Source: Neoarius graeffei (Eukaryota; Chordata; Actinopteri; Siluriformes; Ariidae). Taken from it: a DNA stretch of 64,000 nt. The stretch is from positions 29,855,698 to 29,919,697 of the forward strand of contig NC_083577.1 of NCBI RefSeq assembly GCF_027579695.1. The letters run 5' to 3'. The notes under the pieces were generated by a model. It was given only the letters and a program-made list of their open reading frames with translations. It had not been told where the DNA came from and did not search any database. This document shows positions 10,648 through 21,799 of the stretch, piece by piece. Made by a program: the position numbers and the translations under genes. Each line of letters opens with the position of its first letter. Positions within the stretch are counted from its first letter, which is position 1.

Positions 10648-10661
10648 GTGAAATTGAAACT
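10648..10661 (+). promoter_or_regulatory. Interferon-stimulated response element (ISRE) match, TRIM A
   Basis: GTGAAATTGAAACT matches the ISRE consensus RNGAAANNGAAACT at every fixed position. It lies 43 bp before the ATG at 10705 and is conserved at the same place before TRIM B. ISREs bind ISGF3 and IRF factors, so interferon induction is inferred. Confidence 0.6.
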
Positions 10662-10704
10662 CTGAGCATTCGGACGAGAGAGAACAACAACAGCAGCAAA
10701 CGAA

Positions 10705-12230
10705 ATGGCTTCTAAGTTTTCAGAGGAGGATTTCTCCTGTCCTGTGTGCCGTGAAACCTTCAAGGATCCTGTTGTTCTGCACTGCAGTCACAGTGTGTGT
10801 AAAGTGTGTTTGCAGCAGTTCTGGGAAACCAAAGGATCCAGAGAATGTCCTCTTTGTAGGTTGAAGTCATCTATGGATAATCCTCCCATAAACCTGGCCT
10901 TAAAGAACCTGTGTGAGACTTTCTTACAGGAGAGAAGTCAGAGATCTTCATCAGAGTCTGAAACAGTCTGCAGTCTGCACAGTGAGAAACTCAAACTCTT
11001 CTGTCTGGATCATCAACAGCCGGTGTGTGTGGTGTGTCAGATTTCAAGAAAACACACCAACCACAAATTCTGCCCCATTCATGAGGCAGTAACAGACTGT
11101 AAGGTAAATAAAACGTACATATGAACTCATGGGTCACATGTGAACAAATGCTGTTGTTCATAATTATGACAATTACTTTTCAATCAATTTAGTTCATCTG
11201 AGTTCAAATAATATCTAAAACACAGAGACTCCATGCAGCGTGTTAATTTATTTCAGGAGAAGCTCAAAACTGCACTGAAGCCCCTACAGGAGAAACTGAA
11301 GATATTTAAAAACTGTAAATCGAAATGGAGTCAGACTGCAGAACATATAAAGGTTAGAATCAATAACATGGGTTTGATATTATAATTGGATTTTGTTTCA
11401 TTGCATATTTCAGTTATGTTTCATTTGATTTTCTCTTCACTGCAGATTCAGGCCCAACACACAGAGCATCAGATTAAGGAGGAGTTTGAGAAGCTTCACC
11501 AGTTTCTACGAGATGAAGAGGCAGTCAGGATCACTGCACTGAGAGAGGAAGAGGAGCAGAAGAGTCAGATGATGAAGGAGAAGATTGAGAAGCTGAGCAA
11601 AGATATATTATCTCTTTCAGGCAAAATCAAAGCCATAAAAGTGAAGATGAGAGCTGAAGACGTTTCATTCTTAGAAGTGAGGGTCATTTAGTCAGTATTT
11701 ATACTGTGAGAAAATAAAACTTCTTTCCATCATCAGAAACATCACATTTCATTGGTGTAAAAAATGTAAATCATATCCACTGATATTTGCTTTGTTGTTT
11801 TACAGAACTACAAGGCCACAGTGAAAAGGTGAGTGATTTGCTTCCTGTCTCTCTCATTCTCTGTGTTTCTGAATCCAAACCCACAGCAACACTGACTCCT
11901 GAATGTTTTTGCAGAGCCCAGAGCACACTGCAGCATCCAGAGGAGCTTTCAGGAGCACTGATCCATGTGGCAAAACATCTGGCCAACCTGCAGTTCAGTG
12001 TCTGGGAGAAGATGAAGTACACCGTCCAATACAGTAAGACAATGGCATAGGTTTGGTATTAACATTGGTAGGGACATAAACCCAATGCCAACCCCCAGTG
12101 GCGCCAACTTCAGGTCAACATACCGTAAGAGGGTCACAATATTTTGCTCCATTGTGTTCCACCAAAAGAGTATCCATCATCTCTCCAAAGTCCAGACTTT
12201 TAAAATTTGAAGTTCAGAACTGTAATAATT

Positions 12231-12262
<32 letters not shown>

Positions 12263-14400
12263 TGCAGTTCATTGGGCAGCATGGTGGTGTAGTGGTTAGC
12301 ACTGTCGCTTCACAGCAAGAAGGTCCTGGGTTCAAGTCCAGTGGCCGGCGGGGGCCTTTGTGTGTGGAGTTTGCATGTTCTTCCTGTGTCTGCGTGGGTT
12401 TCCTCCGGGTACTCCGGATTCCCCCACAGTCTAAAGACATACAGGTTAGGTTAATTGGTGGCTCTAAATTGATCATAGGTGTGAATGGCTGTTTGTCTCT
12501 ATGTTCAGCACTGCAATGACCTGGTGACTTGTCCAGAGTGTACCCTGCTTCTCAACCATAGTCAGCTGGGATAGGCTCCACCTTGCCTGTGACCCTGTAG
12601 AACAGGATAAGTGGTTACATGATGATTAACTCATTCTACCAACTTGCAAATGTGTTTTACAAGTGAATAACGCATTGACTGTCGGGAGGGTGTATGTTCC
12701 TTTCCCTCATAAATGGAAGTAAAACACATCCGGAGCCTTAAACACTGCATTCCATGAGGCTGGCAGGGGCAGTCGGCTCTCTTCTATGGGATCTTTCACT
12801 AGTTTTAGAATGCTAGTTTAAGCTGATATGTGATTGATCTAACGGTAAAACAGGACGAGGGCTCGAGAACCTTTTTGACACGTTGAAAGTTTACAATTTT
12901 ATTTGGCAACAGAATGCATCTGAATTCTGATTGGTTGTTGTATCTGAATTCTGATTGGTTGTTGTATCTGAATTCTGATTGGTTGTTGTTATATTATTGC
13001 CCTTCTGTTGTCTTCTTGAGCCCAGAACGGCAGGGAGAGGGGGAGGAGGGAGTGACAGGGTTCTACAGAGAAAAGTTTTTAGCCCCCGCTTTCAAATGAA
13101 GCCCCTTGAGAGCCAATTAGTTCAACAGATGTGTGTTCTCGGTATGGGACGTTTTCAAAAGAGAGGCGGGAGGAACCAAACATTTCTGATCCAGAAGGCG
13201 GAGGCTGTTTTGCTTATTACGTGAAAATGTTTGATTTGATTAAAAGGTGTCTGGGCCTCCAACAATGTCCACATCACCATCGGGTTGTTGTTGTTTCCAT
13301 GTGTCAATTTACACGAACTTGGTCAGGGCTCTGCAGGTCTTAACTGAAGCACTTCAAATTAGCGGGCTGCTAAAGTTTGCAGGCACTTCACAAGTAAGAC
13401 TCGGTGCAATATTAGCCAACATTAGCACAGTTTGATATGATTTAATAATGTCTTTGTGACCTTAATGAACACAGTTGTTGTCAGTATCAAGTCGGATTGT
13501 TATTTACATGCCACACAAACTTAGAAAACAGTCATATTCGTATGTTGTCGTTTTTACACACTGAATAGGAACTGTTGTTAACTGAATAATTTTCCAAGCT
13601 AATCTAACGTTACATTCCTCAAGGACAGTTTGCTAGCTAGCAGCCGGTCACTGTACTGCAACCGCACTTGCTAATTGACATGGTAGCCAGACATGCGTGC
13701 TGTTTCCGCGAACACGCCCCCAGAGCAAATATTCATGATCGAATATTGCATGCTGTTTCGCCCAGTGGAAACCTACAGAAACCATTATTACACGCCCATA
13801 CCGTCCATACCCAATTCTACACCGATGCAGTAAGACTCTTAATTCTGTGTGTGTGTGTTTTCAGCACCTGTAACTCTGGACCCCAACACTTCTCATCCTG
13901 GACTCATTGTATCTGATGATCTGAAAAGTGTGAGACACAGCGATGAGAAACAGAAACTTCCTGATAATCCAGAGAGATTTGATGAATATTGGTGTATCCT
14001 GGGATCTGAGGGCTTTAACTCAGGGACACACTGCTGGGATGTTGAAGTTGGAGACTGTACGTGGTGGAATGTGGGTGTGATGACAGAATATGCTCAGAGG
14101 AAGGGGGTGATATTCTGCAGAAGTGGAATCTGGTGTGTGCGGTATTATGATGATAAATATCGTGCAGTTTCTACACCACATGCATTCACTCAGCTCTCAG
14201 TAGCACAGAAACTCCAGAGGATCAGAGTGAAGCTGGACTGGGACAGAGGAAAACTGTCATTCTCCGACCCTCTCACTAACACACACTTACACACTTTCAC
14301 ACACACATTTACTGATAAATTACTGCCAATTCTAGGTGTTTTTGGTTCCATAAAGATCCTCCCACTTGAGTGGTCTGTAAGAGTGAATCAGCTCAGTTAG
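10705..14400 (+). CDS. TRIM E3 ubiquitin ligase A (RING, B-box, coiled coil, PRY-SPRY), finTRIM-type
   Basis: Six exons join in frame to 467 residues: 10705-11103, 11257-11352, 11446-11676, 11806-11828, 11915-12033 and 13865-14400. All introns are GT-AG. Exon 1 has a C3HC4 RING (C12, C15, C27, H29, C32, C35, C48, C51) and a B-box 2 (C89, H92, C100, H103, C108, C111, H117, H120). Exons 2-3 encode the coiled coil. Exon 6 encodes PRY (VTLDPNT) and SPRY ([21 protein letters not shown]). The 96- and 23-bp exons are classic TRIM lengths. Such proteins transfer ubiquitin in the cytosol, with the SPRY choosing the target; many fish members are antiviral. An ISRE match precedes it. Intron 5 holds a SINE. 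Paralogue B starts at 32610. The exact TRIM subfamily is not resolved. Confidence 0.93.
12034..13864 (+). other. TRIM A intron 5 with ATA repeat, SINE and 24-bp tandem repeat
   Basis: This long intron holds an ATA microsatellite (12236-12261), a family-2 SINE (12273-12615), and three tandem copies of a 24-bp unit (about 12917-12988) built on CTGAATTCTGATTGGTTGTT. The corresponding TRIM B intron has only one 24-bp unit. I see no extra exon in the rest. Confidence 0.7.
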
Positions 14401-14425
14401 CATTGATGTTTTATTCCAGTTCATT

Positions 14426-14431
14426 AATAAA
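14426..14431 (+). terminator. Polyadenylation signal, TRIM A
   Basis: AATAAA lies 26 bp after the stop codon, inside TTCATTAATAAAATACTG. The same signal follows TRIM B (35796-35801) and the broken third copy, so the 3' UTR is likely very short. Confidence 0.65.
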
Positions 14432-14870
14432 ATACTGCGGATTAAAAGATTAGTGTTCTTTGTGTCAGTCTTTTTTTCCCCCCTTTTGGAAACCCTGAAG
14501 CACAAACTGTGATTTTTTTTTTCAAGGGAATAAACTCAAAATATTGACAGAATATCTTGAAATAATGAATTAACTCAAATAATAAGGTATCTTAAAATAT
14601 ATTATTATGATAGCTTTTGAAAGTATGAGGAAGTCAAAATAAGTGAAATAATGACGCACTACCTTGAAATAACAAGATATTAACTCAAAAATAATGACTT
14701 AGCATTTAATTAAAATCACAAAAGTGTTTAAATGCAGAATGAGCTGGAAAAATTATTTAATTTTATTGATGTATTTTAAATAGCTTTAAATAAATTGAGA
14801 ATTTGAAAGCTCATTTCTTTACTGTATTTGTACTTGTAAGCGTTTGCTGTTACTCTTGATGAAATGTTTA
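14432..14870. repeat. TRIM module 3' flank, copy A, proximal part
   Basis: A+T-rich sequence with AACTCAAAATATTGACAGAA and TAATTAAAATCAC recurs after TRIM B (35850-36235) and around the third copy (50230-50278 and 51121-51395). It is non-coding and defines the extent of the duplicated module. Confidence 0.75.
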
Positions 14871-15417
14871 GCTGTGTGCAGTGTTGGGCAAGTTACTTCA
14901 AAACTGTTTTGCGTTATTTATTACTTGTTACTGTCATTTTAAAGTAATGTGTTACATTACAATATTACTGTATTTAAAATGTAAGGCATTACATTACTAT
15001 TGCATTACTTTTAAGTTACCCTCACCAAAATTACTGGAAGTATGGATTTGGCAATCTAAATGTAGCTCAAGACGCTCAATTTGCTCATCACACATCCAGT
15101 GGAAGGTGACGTGGTATCTGACTGAGCTAGGCTTATGGTTAAAAACAGTAGAATATTATAGCCACAGTGATGGCTCATGGCACAATACAAGGAACAATCA
15201 TTGCAAGAACAGACAAAAGGTCCAAGTCTGGCAAATTGTGATAGAAATACTGTAACTTTAGGCCTATTCATATTAACATTAATCGAACTGTATTGTATTG
15301 TAATGTCTAAAGATATGACAGGATACAAAATTAGCATTTCTATGTCTTTATTGTTTTCAAGTTTACAGCATTAAGCGTAGTTTATGCTTCATTAAAAAAA
15401 AGAAGATTAGCCCTAAG

Positions 15418-17357
15418 CAGGGCCGTAACCAGGATTTTTCAAATACCGAGGTCAAACATTGCGATACATCTTATTTGCCAAAAAAAAAAAAGTCCTAATA
15501 TGGTGACTTTTCTTACATTTTGGAAACGAGTCAAAATCACAAGCCCAACAAGATGAACATGTAGGTGAACATGTTTATTTTAATAATTTCAAAACTGCAC
15601 GATCACAAAAGTATTTTGTGTGTGTGTGAGTGAGTGAGAGTTTGAGTGAGTGATGGAGTGAGAGTGTGTGTGTGAGTGAGTTAGTGTGAGTGAGAATGAG
15701 TGAGTGAGTGAGAATGAGAGTGTGAGTGAGTTAGTGTGAGTGAGAATGAGTGAGTGAGAGAGTGTGAGTGAGTTAGTGTGAGTGAGAATGAGTGAGTGAG
15801 TGAGAATGAGTGAGTGAGTGAGAATGAGTGAGTGAGTGAGAGAGTGTGAGTGAGTTAGTGTGAGTGAGAATGAGTGAGTGAGTGAGAGAGAGAGTGTGAG
15901 TGAGTGAGAATGAGTGAGAGAGTGAGTGAGTGAGTGTGAGTGAGAGAGTGTGAGTGAGTGAGAATGAGAGTGTGAGTGAGTGTGAGTGAGAATGAGTGAG
16001 TGAGTGAGAGAGTGTGAGTGAGTGAGTGTGAGTGAGTGAGTGAGTGAGAGAGTGTGAGTGAGTGAGTGAGAATGAGTGAGTGAGTGAGAGAGTGTGAGTG
16101 AGAATGAGTGAGTGAGTGTGAGTGAGTGAGAGAGTGTGAGTGAGAATGAGTGAGTGAGTGAGTGTGAGTGAGTGAGTGAGTGAGTGAGTGAGTGAGAATG
16201 AGAGTGTGAGTGAGTGAGTGAGTGAGTGAGAGAGAATGAGTGAGTTAGTGTGAGTGAGAGTGACAATGCAATCTAGCCGAGCCTGAATGGACTTCAATTG
16301 CTTTTTAAAAAATATATATGCCCTTTTCAATAGCAAAATACTAGACGGTTATTGGACAAAACCGACTAAAACGCTCCATTCGGAGACTGAGCCTCACTGG
16401 AGATGGGAGTCAATAAGAGGGGCGGGACAAGACTTCCCGAGAGGAGGCTCATCTCCAGCTGCTGATTGGAGGAGGAGCTGTGAACGCGGCTGGGCTGCTC
16501 ATGATTGACAGAAAGCAGTCAGAGGCGGTACATCATGTTGTAAATAAAATGTGAACATAAGTTTGCTACCCGTTTTCATTTCCGTTCGAAAATACAACCA
16601 ATGATCAAAACAATAGTGTCTTGTGTTCACGTTAGCCGATAGTCTGGTAAGTTAGCAAAATAGCTCAAGTCTCGTCAGCACCCAATAACTTCATAAACAA
16701 CAGGTCACGACTGTCCAGCCTTTTCTGATCTGAAACGCACCAAATCAAATCGAGACGAGAGAGAATAAAAGAGTTTGTGCCGCCTGGAAAACGAAAATCC
16801 TATCTAGCTAAGTGGCTTCGACTGTTGTTGCTTGAAATGCTAATTAAAATTGCACTGTTAATGATCATAAGCATTCCGGCACATAACTGTCAGTCACTGG
16901 CAAAATTAACTCCCCTTCTTCCCTCTTTCTTTTTCTCTCACTTGTTGACTTTCCAAAGCTGAGTTTGGTTTGTTTTAGTGTAGTAGAATTCTTCATCTTA
17001 TGTCAATTTTCAGATTCCACGACAAACTGCCTGGCTGCGGAGGCGGACCTTGATGAGAACACTTCTCAGCTCTTGTATATCCCGCGGTGCTTAGCTGACT
17101 ATCGCGAGGCTGCCGAATATGAAATGTTTCCAATGTCGGATATTTCAGCTTCGTTTAAAAATGATTATGTGGACTTTATTTTTAGACAAACAAATGAGAA
17201 CAGGGGGATGCAAGCTGAATTTAGAATTTTCCACCGATCAAAGTCAGAACGATTTTCATCATATATTAATTTCACATTTCTGAGTGAAAAAAAAATACCG
17301 TGGGAAAAAAATGCCGAGGACATGAGCTCGGTGTCCTCAATGGTAGTTACGGCCCTG
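15418..17357. mobile_element. hAT-type element nested in the 14879-18033 element
   Basis: Termini are CAGGGCCGTAACCAGGA (left) and CAGGGCCGTAACTACC (right, read inward). The flanking 8-bp duplication is perfect: GCCCTAAG at 15410-15417 and 17358-17365. The same family is at 58728-63599. It contains a long GAGT array (15620-16260). A frame at 16965-17432 runs past the right end and resembles nothing I know, so the element is taken as non-autonomous. Confidence 0.9.
15620..16262. repeat. GAGT/GTGAG simple-repeat array
   Basis: About 640 bp of imperfect GTGAGTGAGAATGAG-type tandem sequence inside the hAT element. Long reverse frames rich in HTHSLTHS are an artefact of the repeat. Confidence 0.95.
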
Positions 17358-18033
17358 GCCCTAAGGGATATGACTCCATCATTTCAGAAATTTAACAAAA
17401 ATGAACATCTGTCAAATCGTAGCCTACAATAAAACTGGCCTGAAAAAAAAAAAAACCCACAAGCCTTTTAAATCACGGCTAGACAATGACTATTAGCTAT
17501 ATGAGGCTACCCAGTCACATTTCGAAAAACGGAATTAGAAATAACAAAATCAAAGTGCTTTTAATGATATTGAAGTGCTTAGGCCTATTAGCCCTGGAAG
17601 GAAAGGCAGCTCAATCACTTTAGTCTGACTTCCGACCAGAAAAAAACTCAGTTATACGGGACAAAAATGTAAGTCAGCATATCTTCAACAACATATGCCC
17701 ATCTGGAGAATGTGCTATCCGACGTTAGATCAGTTGTAGGTTCACTCCTCTCTCTCTTCTGTCTGACTCGCCTAAAGGAAAAGGAAGTGAAACATTTTGC
17801 GCAGACGTTTCACCTCTGCTGATCTCGCGGTGATTTTGGAGAATTTGTATGAAGGAAAAAAAAAACACCACTTCATTCCAGGTTAAAAATGCATTTTAAC
17901 GTGCGTTACTGACATTTGTACCGAGTAAAATATTCCCAATTTTTTTCTGTAATGCCTTACATTACCGCGTTACCGCAAAAAGCAATGCAGTACAGTAATT
18001 CATTACTTTTGTAACGTGTTACTCCCAACACTG

Positions 18034-18104
<71 letters not shown>

Positions 18105-18315
18105 GCAGTGGAGGAGATTTCAAGTTTCCCTCCACCAGCAGTTTGTGGTTTTGTAAAGATCAGATGGATTTGTATGTTAATGCTGCATTAGGTGATGATT
18201 CACAAGTTCAAATCAATTCTGAGTGAAATAAATTCACTTTGTTCATTCTGATATTAAACACTGTTAATCTGCAGAATGGGACAATTAAAATTTGCACAAA
18301 TAAATATATCTGTAG
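18034..18315. repeat. GT microsatellite and TRIM module 3' flank, copy A
   Basis: A GT run (18034-18097) is followed by AAACTGTGCAGTGGAGGAGA and CTGCATTAGGTGATGATTCA, as after TRIM B (36236-36510). The hAT at 18316 interrupts it and the flank resumes at 19785. Confidence 0.85.
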
Positions 18316-19784
18316 CAGGGGCGATTCTAGCATCTGATCTTTGGGGGTGCTTAGCCCCCATAGCTGACAGAGGCACCTGGCTTGAATGACAGTGTTTCCA
18401 CGTTTATTCCGCATTTAGACTAGACTTAACTAGACAAGAAGACTAGACTAGACAAGACTAGACTTATGCAATGTTTTAACAGAAGCTGCCCCAATAAACT
18501 ATGATATCTACACATTTACAACCACTGACACAAATATTTACGTTATATTTTTAACTAAACAAGACCTACTACTGCATTTGTAATGTAGGAGCTATTCATT
18601 TTGAACAGTGGTAATTGTTAATTAATGTGTTATTGTGTATTGTGTAATAATAGTGTGTATTATTATGATTTTACATTAGTTTACATTAGTTTATATTTTT
18701 TGTTATATTTGTTATATTTGGTAGTGTTCTTCCAAACCACACTCACTGTCCCCCCCAGACAATGACCAGGGTTTGGATTTGTGAATGATAAGCAAACGTA
18801 AACGCTATGTTACATTAAATACATTTGACTAACATACGGTGGTCTAGCACCATAGCACTTGTACAGCTCTGCACAAAAGTATCTCGATATGGATCATAAA
18901 TGTCGTTTTTATCATTCTGTTCATAGACCAGGGAACAGCAATATTGCATTATGCATATTACTGTGTTGTGTTTAACAATTGTAACTCCAGTCCGTACCTT
19001 CACATCTCGCTATGCCAGTAATACTCAGGTGCTACTTCGAGTTCCTCATCGGCGTGGAATCCAGTTAAAAAAAAACACCATGTCGTAGCAAGCACTCGCG
19101 CGGACAGGCAACCCGATCAGAGGGGACGCAAGGAGGAGAGGGATTTTACTGCTCATAGAACTATCACCTAACAGGTGAATTCAAGAACACACACACGCCC
19201 GCGCACACATTCATTGCGCAGTGCGCAAGGGCACTTATTTCTGAAAATTACGTCCAAAAGCAGTGTTTTTGAGGGTGCTGAGCTCGTTTTTGTGGGTGCT
19301 TGAGCACCCCCAAAAATAGGCTAAACACGCCCCTGGGTCTAGCACCGTAGCACTTGTACAGCTCTGCACAAAAGTATCTCGATATGGATGATAAATGTCG
19401 TTTTTATCATTCTGTTCATAGACCAGGGAACATCAATATTGCATTATGCATATTATTGTGTTGTGTTTAACAATTGTAACTCCAGTCCGTACCTTCACAT
19501 CTCGCTATGCCAGTAATACTCAGGTGCTACTTCGAGTTCCTCATCGGCGTGGAATCCAGTTAAAAAAAAAAACACCATGTCGTAGCAAGCACTCGCGCGG
19601 ACAGGCAACCCAATCAGAGGACACACACACGCCCGCACACACATTCATTGCGCAGTGCGCAAGGGCACTTATTTCTGAAAATTACGTCGAAAAGCAGTGT
19701 TTTTGAGGGTGCTGAGCTAGGGGGTGCTGAGCTCGTTTTGGGGGGTGCTTGAGCACCCCCAAAAATAGGCTAAACACGCCCCTG
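18316..19784. mobile_element. hAT-type element with duplicated right end
   Basis: Left end CAGGGGCGATTC, right end CAGGGGCGTGTTTAGCC (read inward). The 8-bp flanks are ATCTGTAG (18308-18315) and ATCTGTAA (19785-19792), one mismatch. TRIM B's flank (about 36500-36530) shows the empty site. About 450-500 bp is tandemly repeated (about 18838-19335 and 19337-19784), each repeat ending in the same terminus ACACGCCCCTG. No transposase was seen. Confidence 0.85.
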
Positions 19785-20470
19785 ATCTGTAATCTGTGTA
19801 ATGTTTATTATTAACAGTTAAACTGTTTGTGACATGGACAGTTATATATTTGTACAGATGTGTGCAGTGGTTGTTGTTATCTTCATGATTAGTATCAGGG
19901 ATGTGTTCGGTTTAATGTGTGTGTAAGTGATCACTGAGAGGATGTGGAAGAGAGAGAGGCAGGTGAGAGAGTCAGTCATTAAAGGTGTTAAAAGCAACAA
20001 TTTTCTCAATGTTCTCTATTGTCATTTAACCGCAAGTTATATTTAACTCTCATCCATTATCCCTGGCTGCTGTATCATATGGGTTAGAACATGACAAGAT
20101 CTGTCTCGTCTATAATAAATAAAAATTAAACATTTAGGCCTAGGTATTTTATTTTTGTCCCATGTCTTCCCATTACACAGTGTTCCAACTTTTTTGGAAT
20201 TGGGGTTGTATTATTATTACACAGTTTTGTTAAATACTTGATTCTGATTGGTTTACAGTCTGTTTTTTCTTTATTACAAACTGTTGTTATGGACCACGAC
20301 ATTACCAGAAGCAATAAAATAATTTTAAAACAATATTTTATGTCAGATGTTGAGTTTTTTTCGTACGTAACTGTATAATAAATGGGATAATGTATAGTGA
20401 GCCGATTCTTATTGCAAAATAAAACCCCTTCAGAGTGATTCAAGACCTTCTCTGCTTTGTGTTGGACTCC
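19785..20470. repeat. TRIM module 3' flank, copy A, distal part
   Basis: It continues the flank of 6686-7569 and matches 36510-37560 after TRIM B. It includes a CAGTGTTCCAACTTTTTTGG segment typical of a common fish DNA-element end, and GAGCCGATTCTTATTGC. No coding sequence is recognised. Confidence 0.75.
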
Positions 20471-20579
20471 TGCATCACCCTGTCAGGGTGTATTTCCTGA
20501 TAATAACCAGCTTACTGTACATTATCGCTCACTCATTTACATGAACATAATGATCCTTCACCTAAACTAACCTGGAGCC

Positions 20580-20725
20580 ATGGGTTCTTTGCAAACGACC
20601 ACTAACGATGCAAAAGTGCTGATGGTTTGTGCTGCTTATGGCTGTTCTAATAGACCAACCCTGGGGAAAAAAAGAAAAACAAGGGCTACAGAAATGGACA
20701 AATTTCCCCATCCAGCTACCTCTGC
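20580..20725 (+). pseudogene. THAP-like zinc-finger exon fragment
   Basis: The frame from ATG 20580 contains MVCAAYGCSNRPTLGKKRKT, then KFPHP. C-x4-C followed by SNR and a FP-type motif is how THAP domains begin. THAP domains bind DNA in P-element-like and THAP9-type transposases and in some host factors. The later Cys and His of the C2CH finger are not visible, and the frame soon runs into a SINE, so this is a scrap of a THAP exon at best. Confidence 0.4.
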
Positions 20726-20870
20726 TAAACAAACTAGTGCTGTGTCTTTTTCAAGACCATTATTGAGCACAAACAGGATCCAGTTTTCCTCTTACAGTTC
20801 ATGTTTGAATTTTACCAAAAGGTCTATTTTGTGTGCCAGTCTTCTGGACTTTCTGGATTCATATATATAT

Positions 20871-21799
20871 CATCTCACCTCATTATCTCTAGCCGCTTTA
20901 TCCTGTTCTACAGGGTCGCAGGCAAGCTGGAGCCTATCCCAGCTGACTACGGGCGAAAGGCGGGGTACACCCTGGACAAATCGCCAGGTCATCACAGGGC
21001 TGACACATAGACACAGACAACCATTCACATTCACACCTACGGTCAATTTAGCCCATGTTTACATTAGACCGTATCAGCGGATCATCAGATTAACGTTTTT
21101 AAAACGATTAGTGTGCACACAGCAACACCAATACACGATTTGCGTGCACACAGCAACACCAATACACGGATACGCTCGGCTCCGCAGGCATCCTGCGCTC
21201 CAAATCACTCCGCCCTGAACAGCGAGTGCCCTCTGGAGGGTGCACACTCCGGCCTTGCGCAGCTCACAGAGTGCGCGAGTGTAGTGCACAAGCAGTGATT
21301 CGGGACTGAGCCGCTGTGTGTGTGATCCCAGCGCATATCACTTACCACTTGCAAGTGGAAGGATGGCAAGCCTAAAGACAATCATAACTACACAATGGGC
21401 AGTATTTGCATCAGTATTTGCAGTATTTTCATACTTTTATACTCTTTAATGAAAGGTGATACAAGGCGGAAGTCCACGCCATTTTTCAGCAGTCGTGTCA
21501 CATGACCAACGCCAGCGAATCAGAAAGGTGGATGTCACAGTGACGTTGTCCAATGACGATGCCAGCTAGAGCTCAGCACAGCGTATCCGCGTATCCGCGT
21601 ATTCTCAATGTTTACACAGCACCGGAGCTGACACTATCTGGATTGAATACATGGACCCTGGCAGATTCCCGTTTCCCGGCATTTCCAGGCGGTTTAATAT
21701 AAACGGACAGTGCATCCGCGAAGAAAACGAGACAGATACGGTCTAATGTAAACTTGGCCTTAGAGTCACCAGTTAACCTAACCTGCATGTCTTTGGACA
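20871..21799 (-). repeat. SINE family 2, reverse strand, split by a MITE
   Basis: The tail end is at the left (CTCATTATCTCTAGCCGCTT), followed by the body up to CAATTTAG at 21051. It resumes at 21761 (AGAGTCACCAGTTAACC) and stops at CTTTGGACAG (21799), where gypsy sequence begins, so the tRNA head is missing. Confidence 0.8.
21052..21760. mobile_element. TIR MITE inside the SINE
   Basis: The ends CCCATGTTTACATTAGACCG and GGCCAAGTTTACATTAGACC (right, read inward) form inverted repeats extending into CGTATC. It sits in the SINE at CAATTTAG/TTAGAGTC, suggesting a TAG or TTAG duplication; the exact length is ambiguous. Internal repeats of GCGTATCC lie near the right end. The superfamily is uncertain. 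Confidence 0.75.

Larger units (their letters stand above)
14879..18033. mobile_element. hAT-type element (outer), with a nested hAT
   Basis: Termini are CAGTGTTGGGCAAGTTACTT (left) and CAGTGTTGGGAGTAACACGT (right, read inward). The flanks are GCTGTGTG (14871-14878) and ACTGTGTG (18034-18041), an 8-bp duplication with one mismatch. TRIM B and the third copy show the site without this element, running AGCT.TGTGTG straight into the GT repeat (36230-36290; 51389-51410). It carries no transposase. Subtracting the nested 15418-17357 element leaves about 1.2 kb. Confidence 0.85.

Noticed and set aside
11771-12022. Reverse frame opposite TRIM A exons 4-5
   Set aside because: It is a shadow of the coding strand, and the spliced forward reading is clearly correct. 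The same holds at 33674-33889.
15589-16336. Long reverse-strand open frames rich in HSLTHS
   Set aside because: They arise from the GAGT repeat having no stop in several frames. Composition and overlap in multiple frames show no protein coding.
16965-17432. 155-residue forward frame crossing the right end of the nested hAT
   Set aside because: It spans the transposon boundary and the flanking DNA, and resembles no known family. A chance frame is more likely.
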